Made by a program: the position numbers and the translations under genes. Positions 35,041 through 44,693 of a DNA stretch of 64,000 bases are shown one piece after another (positions within the stretch are counted from its first letter, which is position 1; every line of letters starts with the position of its first letter). The DNA is from JAHFTY01 sp964584785 (GTDB lineage Bacteria; Acidobacteriota; Terriglobia; 20CM-2-55-15): contig CAZPBY010000033.1 in NCBI GenBank assembly GCA_964584785.1, positions 1 through 64,000 on the forward strand. The letters are read 5' to 3'. Under the pieces are notes generated by a model. That model did no database searches. It was not told the DNA's origin and saw only the letters and a program-made list of their open reading frames with translations.

Positions 35041-36256
35041 GTGCACCAAACTTTGTTTCGAGATAATCGTCGACGATGCGGATAAAGTCGTTAACGATTG
35101 TGGGTCCTTTCAAGGTCGTCATCAACCGGCCGTCGACGTAGACCGGCGCCTTGGGTTCCTCGCCCGTGCCCGGCAAAGAGATTCCAACGTGCGCATGTTT
35201 CGATTCGCCGGGCCCGTTGACGATGCAACCCATCACCGCGATCTTCAGGTTTTCAACACCGGGGTAGGTTGCTCGCCATTCCGGCATTTGCGAAGTCAGG
35301 TACGCTTGAATGTCGCTGGCCATTTCCTGGAACAGCGTGCTCGTGGTGCGGCCGCAACCGGGGCAGGCGGTGACTCTCGGCGAAAAACTTCGGATGCCGA
35401 GGCTCTGAAGCACGTCCTGACAGGTTCGTACTTCTTCCGTACGATCGCCGCCGGGAGCCGGAGTCAGACTGACGCGGATCGTGTCGCCGATCCCCTCCTG
35501 CAGAAGGATGGCCAGAGCCGTCGCGCTGGAAACAATACCGCGCCGGCCCATCCCGGCCTCCGTCAATCCGAGATGCAATGCATAGTCGGAACGCGCTGCA
35601 AGCTCGGTGTACACATCGATGAGATCCTGTACTCCCGATACTTTGGCGCTCAGGATGATTCGGTCGGCCGGCATTCCGTAGGATTGCGCGAGGTCAGCCG
35701 ACTCGATGGCACTCACGACCATCGCTTCCATCACGACTTCATTCGCATCGAGCGGCTGCGAGCGGCGGCCGTTTTCATCCATGAGACGCGTCACGAGCTG
35801 TTGATCGAGCGACCCCCAGTTCACGCCGATACGAACCGGTTTGTCGTGCTCCATGGCCACTTCGACGATTGAACGAAAGTTGTCGTCGTGTTGCCGGCCC
35901 ATTCCAACGTTCCCCGGATTGATCCGATACTTATCGAGGGCCGCTGCGCAATCGGGATATTCGCGGAGAAGGATGTGGCCGTTGTAATGGAAGTCTCCGA
36001 TGATCGGAACTCGAATATGACGGTCGCGGAGACGGGAGACGATTTCCGGGACGGCGCGGGCTGCTTCGCGGGTATTGACGGTGACGCGAACCAGTTCGGA
36101 GCCCGCGAGCGCGAGTGCACTGGCCTGCTCGACGGTGCTCGCGACATCGGCCGTGTCGGTGTTGGTCATCGACTGAACGGCGATGGGATGATCGCCGCCG
36201 ACCCAACCGTCGCCGACTCGTACAGGGATCGATCGTCGTCGCGTGATCTCGGCCAT
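35027..36256 (-). CDS. ispG: 4-hydroxy-3-methylbut-2-en-1-yl diphosphate synthase
   Basis: 409 residues. N-terminal TIM barrel (RVGDGWVGGDHPIAVQSMTN), and C-terminal 4Fe-4S domain with CPGCGRTTSTLFQEM and the later Cys in AVMGCIVNGPGESKHAHVG. It carries out the penultimate step of the MEP isoprenoid route. The length is slightly above E. coli IspG. It lies between homoserine dehydrogenase and the SDR on the minus strand. Confidence 0.96.
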   Translation of the reverse strand: MAEITRRRSIPVRVGDGWVGGDHPIAVQSMTNTDTADVASTVEQASALALAGSELVRVTVNTREAARAVPEIVSRLRDRHIRVPIIGDFHYNGHILLREYPDCAAALDKYRINPGNVGMGRQHDDNFRSIVEVAMEHDKPVRIGVNWGSLDQQLVTRLMDENGRRSQPLDANEVVMEAMVVSAIESADLAQSYGMPADRIILSAKVSGVQDLIDVYTELAARSDYALHLGLTEAGMGRRGIVSSATALAILLQEGIGDTIRVSLTPAPGGDRTEEVRTCQDVLQSLGIRSFSPRVTACPGCGRTTSTLFQEMASDIQAYLTSQMPEWRATYPGVENLKIAVMGCIVNGPGESKHAHVGISLPGTGEEPKAPVYVDGRLMTTLKGPTIVNDFIRIVDDYLETKFGAHAQQ

Positions 36257-36315
36257 ACTCCAGGTATTATGCCAGCCTCATGCCGCCCGTCGCCACCGCG
36301 TCAGGCGAGGCCGCG

Positions 36316-37242
36316 TTATGAGTACAGGTTCAGGATCTCCTTCGTCATTGCAGCGCCCATCTGGATTCGGCCGGAAGCGCCGCCGATGACAGACAGCTTG
36401 CCCATTTCCATCGATTCGAACTCCGCGATTTTGTCGGTCCCGTTGATTTTCGCGAAAACATCTTCAACGGGGACAAGCTCGGGCTCGACTCGAATTCTTC
36501 CTTCCTCGTAAGTGCCGATAAGCTTCCATACGGAATTTGCGCTGCGAGCGGGGTCGAGATCGACGTCCCGTATTCCAACCGTCGCGACCTGATCCAGACG
36601 AAAATCGAGGCCGAGTGCGGCATTCACCAGTATCACCATCTTCGCCGCGGTATCGATCCCGTTCACGTCCTGCGAAGGATCGGGCTCCGCAATCCCACGA
36701 TCGATGGCCGTTTTCAGCGCATCGTCGATCGAACATTTCCTTGCGTGCATTTCGGAAAGTATGAAATTTGTCGTTCCATTGAGAATGGCGCGAATCTTCC
36801 GGACGGTGGTGCCACGCAGATCGCGTGAGGCGATGTCGAAAGCAGGCAGCGCTCCTCCGACACAAAACCTCAACCGAGCACCCGATCGAGCCGCCACCGC
36901 CGCAAGTTCGCGGTAAGCGGCGACGAGCGGCCCTTTGTCGACAGTCAGGACATCGATTTCGTGCTCAAGCGCTGACTTCAACAATGAAGTTGCCGGCTCT
37001 CCGTGTGGATAAACGCTCGGAAGCGCCTCGATCACGAGGTCCGCACCGTTGAACTCGTGGCGCTTGGGCATATACGTCAAGGAGTCGAGATTTATAGTCG
37101 CAGCTTCGTCGCCGTGCCAGGTTCCACGCTGTCGCATCACACTTACGATCCGCAAACGGATCCCGAAATCGCGTTCGTTCCAGTACTTGAGAAACGCCTG
37201 GATAACGTTCCCCGCACCGAGCAAGGCGACTCGTAAATTCAT
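36316..37242 (-). CDS. Homoserine dehydrogenase
   Basis: 308 residues from the ATG at 37242 (MNLRVALLGAGNVIQAFLKY). NAD(P) motif GAGNV, catalytic region ILNGTTNFILSEM and AEPDPSQDVNGIDTAAKMVI. It converts aspartate semialdehyde to homoserine. It lacks the C-terminal ACT domain of longer enzymes, so direct allosteric control by threonine is not expected. A threonine synthase-like gene is about 2 kb away on the other strand. Confidence 0.9.
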   Translation of the reverse strand: MNLRVALLGAGNVIQAFLKYWNERDFGIRLRIVSVMRQRGTWHGDEAATINLDSLTYMPKRHEFNGADLVIEALPSVYPHGEPATSLLKSALEHEIDVLTVDKGPLVAAYRELAAVAARSGARLRFCVGGALPAFDIASRDLRGTTVRKIRAILNGTTNFILSEMHARKCSIDDALKTAIDRGIAEPDPSQDVNGIDTAAKMVILVNAALGLDFRLDQVATVGIRDVDLDPARSANSVWKLIGTYEEGRIRVEPELVPVEDVFAKINGTDKIAEFESMEMGKLSVIGGASGRIQMGAAMTKEILNLYS

Positions 37243-37290
37243 GCCGGAATTATGGAGCATGCGCGTATACTTGCGCTTCTTTTAAGGACC

Positions 37291-37866
37291 ATGACCGAAC
37301 AGTTTCAATATCAACGCGGTAATCTCGGATGGATCGAGGTGATCTGCGGCAGCATGTTCAGTGGAAAAAGCGAGGAACTGATTCGACGTCTGCGCCGGGC
37401 CCAGATCGCACGCCAGAGAGTTCAGATTTTCAAACCGAAGGTCGACGGACGGTTCGGCGAAGATCACATCGTCAGTCACAGCGATATGAAGATCAAGTCG
37501 CAACTGGTGAGCAACGCGAACGAAATCCTTGAGCAACTTGATGGGCGGACGCAGGTCATCGGAATTGACGAAGGACAGTTTTTCGATATGCAGCTCGTTT
37601 CGGTTTGCAACCGGATGGCTGACATGGGCAAGCGTGTCATCGTCGCGGGCCTGGACCAGGACTATCGGGGCCGTCCGTTTGAGCCGATGCCGCAGTTGCT
37701 CGCGATCGCCGAATACATCACGAAAGCTCTTGCGATTTGTGTACGCTGTGGAGCTCCTGCAAACCGGACCCAGCGAATCGTCGAGAACACGGACCGGCTG
37801 CTCGTTGGAGCCAGCGACATGTACGAAGCGCGATGCCGGTTGTGCTTTGAGCCCCCGCTGGACTGA
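37291..37866 (+). CDS. tdk: Thymidine kinase
   Basis: 192 residues from the ATG at 37291. P-loop GSMFSGKSEELIRRLRRAQI, Walker-B-like IGIDEGQFFD, and two zinc-binding pairs CVRCGAPANRTQR and CRLCFEP. Phosphorylates thymidine in the salvage route. A start at 37252 would overlap the divergent homoserine dehydrogenase gene. It is followed after 4 bases by a membrane protein gene. Confidence 0.93.
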   Translation: MTEQFQYQRGNLGWIEVICGSMFSGKSEELIRRLRRAQIARQRVQIFKPKVDGRFGEDHIVSHSDMKIKSQLVSNANEILEQLDGRTQVIGIDEGQFFDMQLVSVCNRMADMGKRVIVAGLDQDYRGRPFEPMPQLLAIAEYITKALAICVRCGAPANRTQRIVENTDRLLVGASDMYEARCRLCFEPPLD

Positions 37867-37870
37867 CTCG

Positions 37871-38269
37871 ATGTTCGAGTTTCCGCTTCACCGTTTTATC
37901 GTTCATTTCCCAATAGCGCTCGCACTGTTCGCTTTCGTCTATGACGGCTGGGCCGTTTACTCGAAACGAAATGAGATGCATAACACCGGCTATGGTTTGT
38001 CTTTGTGGGCGGCGGTCCTCGCGCTGGTTGCCGTCGTTACGGGACTGCAGATCGCCAGCCTCAGTCAAATCGGAAAAGGGGCGATCACGGGTCATGCTCT
38101 GTTTGGGATTACCACGGCAATCGTTCTTGCCGCATCCGGTGTGTTGCGCTATTCGGCGCGAGCCCGAATGACTGGTGAAGTGGAAGACTTCTCGATCGTC
38201 TGGCTATTGGTGCAGGGCCTTGCGGCTTTGCTGGTGCTGGTGACCGCAGTTACCGGTCACCAGCTGTAA
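37871..38269 (+). CDS. DUF2231-like membrane protein
   Basis: 132 residues with four hydrophobic helices. It begins MFEFPLHRFIVHFPIALALF, the His-containing opening typical of DUF2231 proteins, and carries further histidines in KGAITGHALFG and the C-terminal VTGHQL. Four His residues in membrane helices suggest heme or metal contact, but no function is established here. The ATG follows the tdk stop by 4 bases. Confidence 0.78.
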   Translation: MFEFPLHRFIVHFPIALALFAFVYDGWAVYSKRNEMHNTGYGLSLWAAVLALVAVVTGLQIASLSQIGKGAITGHALFGITTAIVLAASGVLRYSARARMTGEVEDFSIVWLLVQGLAALLVLVTAVTGHQL

Positions 38270-38280
38270 AAAGCACGACG

Positions 38281-39198
38281 CTATGGTCTGAAGGCAGGAC
38301 GTTCCGCCGAAAGCACTTTATCTTTCGGCGTGCTGAGATAGCCGCGAATCCGATCCTTGTCGACGAAGTTGACGACGACTTCATATCGCAACTTGTCGCG
38401 CCCGACGAGAAACTGAACGGGTTCGTTCGCGGTCCGGTCTCTCTTCTCCAGCTTCGCGTCGTCGACGTGAATGGTCAGGTTGTACTTTTGCTTCTTCACG
38501 TCGGTATCCTTCAGCTCCAGTGCGATGTCCGCGACTCTGGCACGAGGATTCTTCTTGTCCTTTTTGATATCGAATTCGAAAAAGTCGCGCTCGCCTTTCT
38601 TGCGCAATTCGGAGAGCTCGCCGGAGTTCTTCGCGATTTGCTGGCTCAATGTCGTGCGCACGTCCACGATTTCGCGACGGCTTGCCGCCAGATCCTGCTT
38701 GGTCACATCCAGATTGGCGGCGACGGTTTTCACTTCACCGCTGACATTGCCGATCTTGGAATTCGCGTCCTGCTGAGCTTCGGCGAGCTTGGTCGAAGCG
38801 TCCTTCGCGACTGCCGCAACGTCGCTGGAACTGGCTTTAGTCGCCAGTTCGCTGGCGAGCTCTTTCTTCGACTCTTCCTGCTGCACACGAAGTTTTTCCG
38901 CATACTTCCGGGCGGCATCGAGTTCTTGCGACGTCACGCCCAGCTTCTTGCCGACAAGCTGGAGGTCGGCGGCCATCGCGGTGGCATCCTTCTCGAGCTT
39001 GGCGACAGATTGTTGGTTGGCCTTTTCGAGCGCGGCAATTTTTTCTTGAAGCGCGACATTGTTCGAATAGCCGGCGTATCCGACGGCCAGGATGGCGAGA
39101 GCGCATACTCCTAACGCAATTTTCATAATCAGGTTTCCTTGCTGAGGGGCCGGTGGCTGGTATGTCGATCCCCCTTCCTTCGGTTTCAAGCTGAACAT
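38281..39198 (-). CDS. Membrane-anchored coiled-coil protein, unknown
   Basis: 305 residues. A short cytoplasmic N-terminus (to about 24), one transmembrane helix (IALGVCALAILAVGYAG), a long coiled coil (about 50-200, rich in Ala, Lys, Glu, Gln) and a C-terminal globular part with beta strands (FFEFDIKKDKKNPRARVADI, VQFLVGRDKLRYEVVVNF). It looks like a single-pass spacer protein that presents a small domain outside the membrane. No family recognised. Confidence 0.78.
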   Translation of the reverse strand: MFSLKPKEGGSTYQPPAPQQGNLIMKIALGVCALAILAVGYAGYSNNVALQEKIAALEKANQQSVAKLEKDATAMAADLQLVGKKLGVTSQELDAARKYAEKLRVQQEESKKELASELATKASSSDVAAVAKDASTKLAEAQQDANSKIGNVSGEVKTVAANLDVTKQDLAASRREIVDVRTTLSQQIAKNSGELSELRKKGERDFFEFDIKKDKKNPRARVADIALELKDTDVKKQKYNLTIHVDDAKLEKRDRTANEPVQFLVGRDKLRYEVVVNFVDKDRIRGYLSTPKDKVLSAERPAFRP

Positions 39199-39293
39199 TG
39201 GGTCTTCCTTTCGGAACGAAATTATAAGCGCAAAGCCTGCTGGTTAGACGCACAGGTTGTTGGAACAGTGAGCGGATGCTAAGCTTCGCCGCC

Positions 39294-40343
39294 ATGGGCA
39301 AGCTCCTTCACCTGCGATGCGCAACCTGCGGCACGGTTTACGAGATCGCCAGGAAGATACCGTGGTGTGACTGTGGCGGCTTGCTGGAGGTCGATTTCGA
39401 ACCGGTTGAACTGAGCATCGGCCCTGACGAGTTTAGTTTCTGGCGATACGGCGGAGTGCTGCCTGTCCGCACCCGGGTTTCGCTTGGTGAACCGATAACC
39501 CCCATCGTTTCTGTGGCCATCGAGACGCAGCGCATCGATGCCAAACTCGAATACCTTCTCCCGACAGGTTCCTTCAAAGACAGAGGAGCCGCTGTGCTCG
39601 TCAGCGCGATGAAGGACGCGGGCGTCGATAGATTCATGGAAGATTCCTCCGGAAATGCCGGAGCGGCGATGTCCGCTTACGCCGCGCGCGGCGGTCTGCT
39701 GTGTGAGATCTACTGTCCGGCGTCGGCTTCGCCGTCGAAGCTTATTCAGGTTGAAAGGACCGGCGCCGTGATTCACCGGATCGACGGTCCGCGCGATAAC
39801 ACGACTGCGGCAGTGAAGGCAAAGGTGGGCGAAACCTTTTATGCTTCGCACAACTGGCATCCGCTGTTTCTGCACGGAACTAAAACCATGGCTTACGAAA
39901 TTGCCGAGCAATACCACTGGGATCCTCCCGATCACATCGTGGCGCCAACCGGTGGCGGCGCGGTATTGCTTGGGCTGCACCTCGGATTTACCGAATTAAT
40001 GCGTCTAGGCCGGGTGAGCCGTATGCCGAAGTTGCATGCCGTGCAGGCCGAGGCATCCGCGCCCCTGGTTCACGAGCATGTGACGCCGAAGCCAAGCGTG
40101 GCTGAGGGAATTCTGACGTCGAAGCCCCCGCGATTGCCGATGCTGAAGCGTGTCGTCGATTCGGTAACCGTGGTATCGGAAGACGAAATCATCGCCGGCT
40201 TTCGAGTCCTCGGCCGCGCCGGACTAAACGCCGAACCAACTTCCGCCGTGGTCGTGCCCGCGGTGGCTAAACTGAAGTGTCCGCCCAACGAACGAGTGCT
40301 GGTGATCCTGACGGGCTCGGGTTTGAAATCATCCCTGCTGTAA
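39294..40343 (+). CDS. Threonine synthase-like PLP enzyme
   Basis: 349 residues from the ATG at 39294. N-terminal zinc-ribbon-like Cys set (LRCATCGTVYEIARKIPWCD, CDC), PLP Lys in TGSFKDRGAAVLVSAM, substrate loop EDSSGNAGAAMSAYAA and phosphate-binding VAPTGGGAVLLGLHLGF. Threonine synthases turn phosphohomoserine into threonine. The homoserine dehydrogenase nearby supports this, although the family also contains enzymes with other substrates. Confidence 0.85.
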   Translation: MGKLLHLRCATCGTVYEIARKIPWCDCGGLLEVDFEPVELSIGPDEFSFWRYGGVLPVRTRVSLGEPITPIVSVAIETQRIDAKLEYLLPTGSFKDRGAAVLVSAMKDAGVDRFMEDSSGNAGAAMSAYAARGGLLCEIYCPASASPSKLIQVERTGAVIHRIDGPRDNTTAAVKAKVGETFYASHNWHPLFLHGTKTMAYEIAEQYHWDPPDHIVAPTGGGAVLLGLHLGFTELMRLGRVSRMPKLHAVQAEASAPLVHEHVTPKPSVAEGILTSKPPRLPMLKRVVDSVTVVSEDEIIAGFRVLGRAGLNAEPTSAVVVPAVAKLKCPPNERVLVILTGSGLKSSLL

Positions 40344-40557
40344 GTGGCGATCAGGCAATCACAGTAATGGTTATACCATCGGGATGATGGTAGCCGCCGC
40401 GGGTCAGTCCCGTGACCTCCTTCCAATTTTCCACGCGAAATCAATGGGTTAGTTCCGAGCAGCCCTGCGCTGACCGCGTACCACGCGGGAATGCGGCATG
40501 CATCTTCGTGCGCCTCAATCGGCGAAGCCGATTTCGAAGCCACAAGGAGATGGGACG

Positions 40558-42981
40558 ATGAAAACTAGGACTCTACAAACACGAAAACAAAGTCGATGGT
40601 TAACCGTCATCACCGCGCTGTGTGCTCTCCCGATGCTGACGCTGTCCCACTTGACGGTCCACGCCCAAACCTTCACCACTCAAACTTTCACAGCCTTTGT
40701 CGACCCGAAACCGACTTTCTCCATCCGCGGTTTCGCCGGGATCGGCAACAAGTGCCTGGATTTCGGTTCTGGGCCTCAAGTGAACGGGACACCCGTCGTC
40801 ATCACCGATTGCAGCAACACAAGCGGGCAAGCGGTGCTTATAGAGGAGGTCAATGCGCGGCACGATGTGATTTTGCGGGCCGGTGCCAAGGTCATTGGCG
40901 TGAGGGCGCAATCGGCCCTTACAACGACGACGGCCACGTCAACATCGACGTCCGCGGCGGATACGGAAACGCCGCTCGAACTGCAAGACGAGGCCAGTCG
41001 CCTCACCATCTACGCGCGAAACCAGATTTTCGCGCTGGACGGCGACAGTATCCTTTGGGCTGCGGATCGGAATCGCGTCGCCAAGGTGCAGAATAGCCGC
41101 GGCAAAAACGGAACTCCTATCGTACTCGGCGATCGCGATCTGGCGGACTCGGAGTTGTGGTCATTCACCGCGTCGGACGGATCCGCAAAGCGTCCGACGA
41201 CCGGCTTCGTTCATTTATCCCCGGGCAGCAGCGGGGCTCAAGCCGTGACGGAGTTTGTGAATGCGGTGCGAAGTGCAACCTGGGGCACCGTGATTGAACT
41301 GGATCAAAATACCGCCTTATATCTGACGGACCTGCCGACAATCTTTGTTCCGGCCGGAGTCACCATACGCGGCGACCGCCGGGGCACAAATCACGGTCCG
41401 CTGCTGTCTGCGGAATTCAACACTGTCGACCAGCCTTTGCAGAGTCCCTTGTGCGACGGCGGCATGCTTTACGTCGAGGGTGATTATGTACGTATTACGG
41501 GGTTGCGTATGGTCGGCCCGATGCGCGTGGCCACTATAGATCATCCGTACGCGAATGCGATTGGAGCTCCCGACAGGTTTATCTCGCTGATTGACCATGA
41601 CGACATGTCCTACTGGAGCTCGCCCGTGTCCACGGGTTGTAGCGATACGGCGCCTGACGTTCGTGATCCGAGTACGCGACCCCAAAACATACGAGTGATG
41701 CGGAACTATATTCATCACAACCCGCACGGTTACGGCGTGGTGACGGACCGCGCGTTTCCCCTGGTCAAAGGCAACACCTTCCTCGTGAATCGCCACGCGG
41801 TTGCCGCCACCAATGCGGATCTGTCCTCTTACCGTGCATTCTTCAACCTCGTCTTGTCCGATTGGGTGCATCGCAACGACGAAGAACCCACGGCGGATTT
41901 TGATGTTCACGGAACCGACTATAACGGACACTGCCACGATTGCGGCGGCCCAGCCGGTGAGTACGCGGAGGTTGCGAAAAACACGATCCTCGCAACGAAT
42001 CGTTACAACTTTGATCTGCGCGGAACGCCCGTCTACCAATCGAGTTTTCACGACAATGTATCGATGATGTCCGATTCGGACGCAATCCGAAACCTGGGGG
42101 ACCCAGCGAAACTTATCCTGAGCAACAACAAATTCTCTTCTTCAAATCCGACGAACCGTCTCGCTGTCGGCGACTTCGATGGCGACGGTGTTCAAGACCT
42201 CTTCATGGCAACGGGCGTCGCGTGGTATTACGCACCAGGCGGCAAAGAAGCGTGGCGTCTTTTGAATACCCAAACAGAGGGCATCACCAACCTCTTATTC
42301 GGAGATTTCGACGGTGACGGTCGCACCGATGTTTTGACACAGCACCGCTACAACTGGGACGTTTCGTGGGGCGGCGCCTCATCATGGGAAACCATCAATG
42401 TGAGTCCATCTATTCTGGGAAATGTTGCAGTCGGCAATTTCACGGGCGGCAAACGCGACGACATCTTCTACGCCGACGGCGCGCACTGGTATGTATCGGA
42501 GGGTGCTTCAAGCCAATTCGCGCTTGTTAATGATTCCACATTTCGCGTCTCCAGCTTGCGTTTCGGCGACTTTAACGGCGACGGCAAAACCGACGTCTTC
42601 AGTGTTGTGAGCGGATATTGGTCGGTGTCTTATAGCGCTAGCACCGCGTGGCAACCGCTCCGTCGCAAACTGACGGATTCGGTGTCCAATTTGATAGTCG
42701 CGGATTTCAACGGCGATCGACGCGCAGACGTGGCCATCTTTTCTCCCTTTACGGAACCTTTCAGTCTGACTGTGGGCCTCAACTTCCAGATATCCTACGG
42801 CGGAACCGGTGACTGGACATTCGTCCGCAGCTACCCGGCTAACACCCTCTCCATCGCGGCCGTCGGCCGCTTCGATGGCGTCTCCGGAGCCGACCTGTTG
42901 CTGTGGACGGACAATTACCTGCAGATCTCTTCGCGTGGAACAGGCGTGCCGACACGCTACAGCCGGGACGACATGCGTTAG
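40558..42981 (+). CDS. Large secreted protein: beta-helix plus FG-GAP/VCBS repeats
   Basis: 807 residues from the ATG at 40558, with an Ala/Leu-rich signal peptide ending near VHAQ. Residues about 45-210 have a ricin-lectin-like flavour (GNKCLDFGSGPQVNGTPVVI). The middle is a right-handed beta-helix-like region (YIHHNPHGYGVVTDRAFPLV). The last 270 residues carry five FG-GAP-type units with calcium loops: GDFDGDGVQD, GDFDGDGRTD, GNFTGGKRDD, GDFNGDGKTD and ADFNGDRRAD. It is probably an extracellular carbohydrate-binding or adhesive protein. AAGGAGATGG precedes the ATG. The 214-base gap upstream (40344-40557) shows only a small hairpin. Confidence 0.85.
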   Translation: MKTRTLQTRKQSRWLTVITALCALPMLTLSHLTVHAQTFTTQTFTAFVDPKPTFSIRGFAGIGNKCLDFGSGPQVNGTPVVITDCSNTSGQAVLIEEVNARHDVILRAGAKVIGVRAQSALTTTTATSTSTSAADTETPLELQDEASRLTIYARNQIFALDGDSILWAADRNRVAKVQNSRGKNGTPIVLGDRDLADSELWSFTASDGSAKRPTTGFVHLSPGSSGAQAVTEFVNAVRSATWGTVIELDQNTALYLTDLPTIFVPAGVTIRGDRRGTNHGPLLSAEFNTVDQPLQSPLCDGGMLYVEGDYVRITGLRMVGPMRVATIDHPYANAIGAPDRFISLIDHDDMSYWSSPVSTGCSDTAPDVRDPSTRPQNIRVMRNYIHHNPHGYGVVTDRAFPLVKGNTFLVNRHAVAATNADLSSYRAFFNLVLSDWVHRNDEEPTADFDVHGTDYNGHCHDCGGPAGEYAEVAKNTILATNRYNFDLRGTPVYQSSFHDNVSMMSDSDAIRNLGDPAKLILSNNKFSSSNPTNRLAVGDFDGDGVQDLFMATGVAWYYAPGGKEAWRLLNTQTEGITNLLFGDFDGDGRTDVLTQHRYNWDVSWGGASSWETINVSPSILGNVAVGNFTGGKRDDIFYADGAHWYVSEGASSQFALVNDSTFRVSSLRFGDFNGDGKTDVFSVVSGYWSVSYSASTAWQPLRRKLTDSVSNLIVADFNGDRRADVAIFSPFTEPFSLTVGLNFQISYGGTGDWTFVRSYPANTLSIAAVGRFDGVSGADLLLWTDNYLQISSRGTGVPTRYSRDDMR

Positions 42982-42990
42982 GATGTGCGG

Positions 42991-43281
42991 ATGGACCCGA
43001 AACTCAGCCAGACCATCTACCGCATCGTGCGGCGCATCCCGCGCGGAAGTGTCCTATCATACGGAGACATAGGAAAGATCGTGGGCACGGGCCCACGGCA
43101 AGTGGCTGCCGCGATCCGAGGATGCCCGCCGGGTGTTCCGTGGCACAGGGTCGTCGGGGCCGGCGGCAAGATCGTCACGCCTGGCGAGACCGCGTGGATT
43201 CAGCGCGATCTGCTGCTGTCCGAGGGAATCCGTTTTCGGGGTTCCGGTTTTTCCTATCGTCTTTACAAGGCGAAGTTATGA
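42991..43281 (+). CDS. Alkyltransferase-like protein (ATL, MGMT homologue without active-site Cys)
   Basis: About 96 residues. It matches the DNA-binding domain of O6-alkylguanine transferases (IYRIVRRIPRGSVLSYGDIG, ARG-finger-like QVAAAIRGCP), but the acceptor motif PCHRV is PWHRVV here. Trp at that place is characteristic of ATL proteins, which bind alkylated guanine and flag it for nucleotide-excision repair rather than removing the group. The ATG at 42991 has AGGA 7 bases upstream; a GTG at 42985 is too close to it. The stop overlaps the fumC start. Confidence 0.9.
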   Translation: MDPKLSQTIYRIVRRIPRGSVLSYGDIGKIVGTGPRQVAAAIRGCPPGVPWHRVVGAGGKIVTPGETAWIQRDLLLSEGIRFRGSGFSYRLYKAKL

Positions 43282-44693
43282 CGAAACCGGGTTTTCGGCT
43301 CGAGAAAGACTCGATGGGCGAGATGAAGGTTCCGGCTACGGCGCTCTACGGTGCTCAGACCCAGCGTGCCGTCGAGAACTTCCCCATCAGCGGAATCCGG
43401 TTTCCCCGCGAATTTATCCGGGCGCTCGGCGAGATCAAGCTCGCGGCCGCCCTTGCGAATCAGGAACTCGGTCTCCTGGATTCGAAGCTGGCGGCGGCTA
43501 TTCAACAGGCATGCCATGAAGTCGTCGACGGAAAACTCGACGATCACTTCGTCCTCGACATTTTTCAAACCGGTTCGGGCACTTCGACGAATATGAATGC
43601 CAACGAAGTGATCGCGAACCGCGCGATCCAATTGCTCGGCGGTGTTCCGGGATCGAAGACACCTGTTCATCCGAACGACCACGTGAACATGTGCCAGTCG
43701 AGCAACGACGTGATTCCCACCGCTATGCATGTGTCGGCGATGGAATCGATCGAACGCACGCTTATTCCAGCCCTGACCAGACTGCAGTTCGCGCTTTCGG
43801 GCAAGGCCGCGGAATTCGATCACGTTGTGAAGATCGGCAGAACCCACCTTCAGGACGCCACTCCGGTCCGGCTCGGACAGGAATTCGGCGGTTACGCACG
43901 CCAAATCGAACTCAGCGTCCTCCGATTACGAAAGCTCGGCAGTACGTTGAGCGAGCTTCCTCTTGGCGGAACGGCCGTGGGAACCGGCATCAATGCGGAT
44001 CCGGAGTTCGCCCGCCGCGCGATCGGTCATCTTTCCAAAATCAGCGCCCTGCAGTTCCATGAGGCTGCGGATCATTTTGAGGCCCAGGGAGCGAAGGATG
44101 CGATCGTCGAAACGAGCGCCGTTATGAAAACGATCGCCGTGAGTTTGACGAAAATCGCGAACGACATTCGATGGCTGGCGTCCGGGCCTCGATGTGGCAT
44201 TGGAGAAATCCGTCTTCCGGAAACGCAGCCTGGCTCTTCCATAATGCCGGGTAAGGTGAATCCTGTGATCGCGGAATCCGTGCTCATGGTGGCGGCGCAT
44301 GTCATTGGTAATGATGTCGCGGTCACCATTGCGGGACAGGCCGGTAATTTTGAGCTGAATGTCATGATGCCGGTGATGACGCACAATCTTCTCGAATCGG
44401 TCCGATTGCTTGCGACATCCGCGACCAATTTCGCCGATCGCTGCGTCGCCGGCATTCAGGCAGAGGAAGAGCGGTCCACGGAGATGATCGAGAAGAGCCT
44501 TGCGATGTGCACGGCCCTTGCCCCCGAAATCGGTTACGACGCCGCAGCCGCCATTGCGAAAGAGTCGTATGCCACCGGCCGAACCGTGCGTGAGGTCGCG
44601 ATGAAAAAAAATATTCTGCCTGTAAAGCGTTTGAATGAGATCCTCGATCCAATGACGATGACGCAGCCTGGAATCGCGGCCAAAGGAGAGTAG
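43278..44693 (+). CDS. fumC: Class II fumarate hydratase
   Basis: 471 residues from the ATG at 43278, which overlaps the ATL stop. Characteristic segments: TQRAVENFPISG, SSNDVIPTAMHVSAM, GRTHLQDATPVRLGQEFGGY, the family signature GSSIMPGKVNPVIAES. It interconverts fumarate and malate and is the oxygen-stable type. The frame extends upstream of 43278 but through the ATL gene, so the shorter start is preferred. Confidence 0.93.
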   Translation: MTKPGFRLEKDSMGEMKVPATALYGAQTQRAVENFPISGIRFPREFIRALGEIKLAAALANQELGLLDSKLAAAIQQACHEVVDGKLDDHFVLDIFQTGSGTSTNMNANEVIANRAIQLLGGVPGSKTPVHPNDHVNMCQSSNDVIPTAMHVSAMESIERTLIPALTRLQFALSGKAAEFDHVVKIGRTHLQDATPVRLGQEFGGYARQIELSVLRLRKLGSTLSELPLGGTAVGTGINADPEFARRAIGHLSKISALQFHEAADHFEAQGAKDAIVETSAVMKTIAVSLTKIANDIRWLASGPRCGIGEIRLPETQPGSSIMPGKVNPVIAESVLMVAAHVIGNDVAVTIAGQAGNFELNVMMPVMTHNLLESVRLLATSATNFADRCVAGIQAEEERSTEMIEKSLAMCTALAPEIGYDAAAAIAKESYATGRTVREVAMKKNILPVKRLNEILDPMTMTQPGIAAKGE

